A stretch of DNA of 64,000 bases from Piliocolobus tephrosceles (Eukaryota > Chordata > Mammalia > Primates > Cercopithecidae). Numbering within the stretch: the first letter of the stretch is position 1; every line of letters begins with the position of its first letter. The DNA is taken from assembly GCF_002776525.5 (NCBI RefSeq), contig NC_045443.1:35279808-35343807 (forward strand). Direction: 5' to 3'. Below the pieces are notes generated by a model. The model did no database searches. It was not told the origin of the DNA and was given only the letters and a program-made list of their open reading frames with translations. Positions 63,601 through 64,000 of the stretch are shown one piece after another. The position numbers and the translations under genes were made by a program.

Positions 63601-64000
63601 AGCTGCGTAATATAAAGAAAGATTTTTCTATGTGTGATGATTACACATATCACAGAGTAGTTTCCCAGAAAGCTTCTTTCCAGATTTTGTCTGAGGCTAT
63701 TTCCCTTTTCACCATCGGCATCAACATGCTCCTGAATATCACTTGGTACCTGTTTCTCCAAAAGGGTTTCCCCAACGCTGTATGAGAAGAGAGGTATAAC
63801 ACTGTGACTGGAATGCACAGGTCACAAACACTTCCTCGGAAATCTTCTCTCCAGTTTCGGTCTGATCATATTTCCTTTTTCACCGTAAGCCTCAAATTCC
63901 TCCTGAGTATCCCATCACACGCTAAACATACACAGGTTTAGAAAACTGCTCAAGGAAAAGAGAGACTCAACTGAGTGAGAGGAATTTTTTTTTTTTTTTT
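63135..64000 (-). repeat. Partial HOR, F to K, cut by window edge
   Basis: F, G, H, I and J are complete. Monomer K has begun (gagaggaatt) when poly(T) takes over at the window end. Confidence 0.87.
63985..64000 (-). mobile_element. Possible poly(T) start of another antisense retroelement
   Basis: At least 16 T residues run to the window edge where K normally reads ggaattaagacgac. By analogy with the antisense Alu at 32.5 kb this may be the tail of an Alu or L1 inserted on the minus strand. A simple T-tract expansion, as at 62842, is equally possible; the window ends before this can be told. Confidence 0.4.

Larger units (their letters stand above)
1..64000 (-). repeat. Alpha satellite array with a 13-monomer higher-order repeat
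   Basis: Tandem 171-bp monomers fill the window except for three retroelement insertions. Read on the minus strand, each monomer matches the alpha satellite plan: a gatgtgtgcattc-like segment, a gagtta segment, a cactgtttttgt-like segment, then ctatggtgaaaaaggaaata. Thirteen monomer types follow each other along the + strand and can be told apart by the bases at the tag: A atacatcacaaagtag, B tatctaacacaaagcag, C cacgtcacaaagcagctcc, D cacgtgacacagagcag, E acaaacatcacaaaagag, F gacatgtcagagagcag, G cacatcaccaagcag, H aaacatagcaaaaagcag, I acatatcacagagtag, J cacgtcacaaagcagttcc, K agacgacacagagcag, L acacatcgcaaagcagttg, M cacatatcagagagcag. Most monomers keep an AAGCTT site, and G and H carry GGATCC. 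Copies of one type differ by about 10-15% in the stretches compared by eye. Assignment to alpha satellite is firm; assignment to a named suprachromosomal family cannot be made by eye. Confidence 0.95.

Noticed and set aside
63345..63818. Minus-strand open frame of 157 codons, and many like it (19531-19962, 36326-36763, 44226-44510)
   Set aside because: They are alpha satellite. A 171-bp monomer is divisible by three, so a frame open in one monomer stays in phase across neighbours. No start context, domain or codon pattern supports a gene.

Overview
The window is primate satellite DNA and holds no functional cellular gene. Almost all of it is alpha satellite (alphoid DNA) in roughly 171-bp monomers. 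The + strand is the complement of the usual alpha orientation, so the array is annotated on the minus strand. The monomers form a higher-order repeat (HOR) of 13 types, called A to M here in + strand order. The full unit is about 2,223 bp (13 x 171) and recurs about 26 times. Copies of the same monomer type differ by roughly 10-15% where I compared them by eye, so this is an old, decaying array and not a freshly homogenised centromere core. The 17-bp pJalpha-type motif is common. I saw no CENP-B box.

The host is probably an Old World monkey. The antisense Alu (32530-32826) and the truncated L1 3' end (34120-34264) carry sequence I associate with cercopithecid AluY and L1 copies. The HERV-K (HML-2-like) provirus fits any catarrhine. 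Old World monkey centromeres are usually described as one- or two-monomer alpha arrays, so a 13-monomer HOR there is notable.

The 13-mer has a visible history. C,D,E,F,(G/H),I match J,K,L,M,A,B pairwise, so it looks like a duplicated 6-mer with one extra monomer. Most length variants in the array (minus 6, plus 6, plus or minus 1) have hybrid junctions between such matching monomers, as expected for unequal exchange. Junctions lie near 201-232 and at 594, 21715, 46716, 47390, 50055, 60060 and 61460. Other scars do not fit this rule: an H-to-L deletion (35752), a small inversion (24616-24655), a 54-bp tandem duplication (9785-9892) and a truncated M (3522).

Layout: 1-32515 is alpha array. An AluY sits at 32530-32826 with a 14-bp target duplication, and a 150-bp L1 tail at 34120-34264. 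Alpha continues to 52057. A 3.7-kb 5' half of a HERV-K provirus follows (52058 to about 55791: LTR, primer-binding site, leader, broken gag, start of pro). Alpha then resumes about six monomers out of register and runs to the window edge, where a poly(T) run at 63985-64000 may begin another antisense retroelement. Two pairs of long-range sister blocks (offsets about 14.76 kb and 39.74 kb, and a weaker one at 15.41 kb) share private changes and show multi-unit duplication within the array. The Alu and L1 are in only one member of their pair, so they are probably younger than that duplication.
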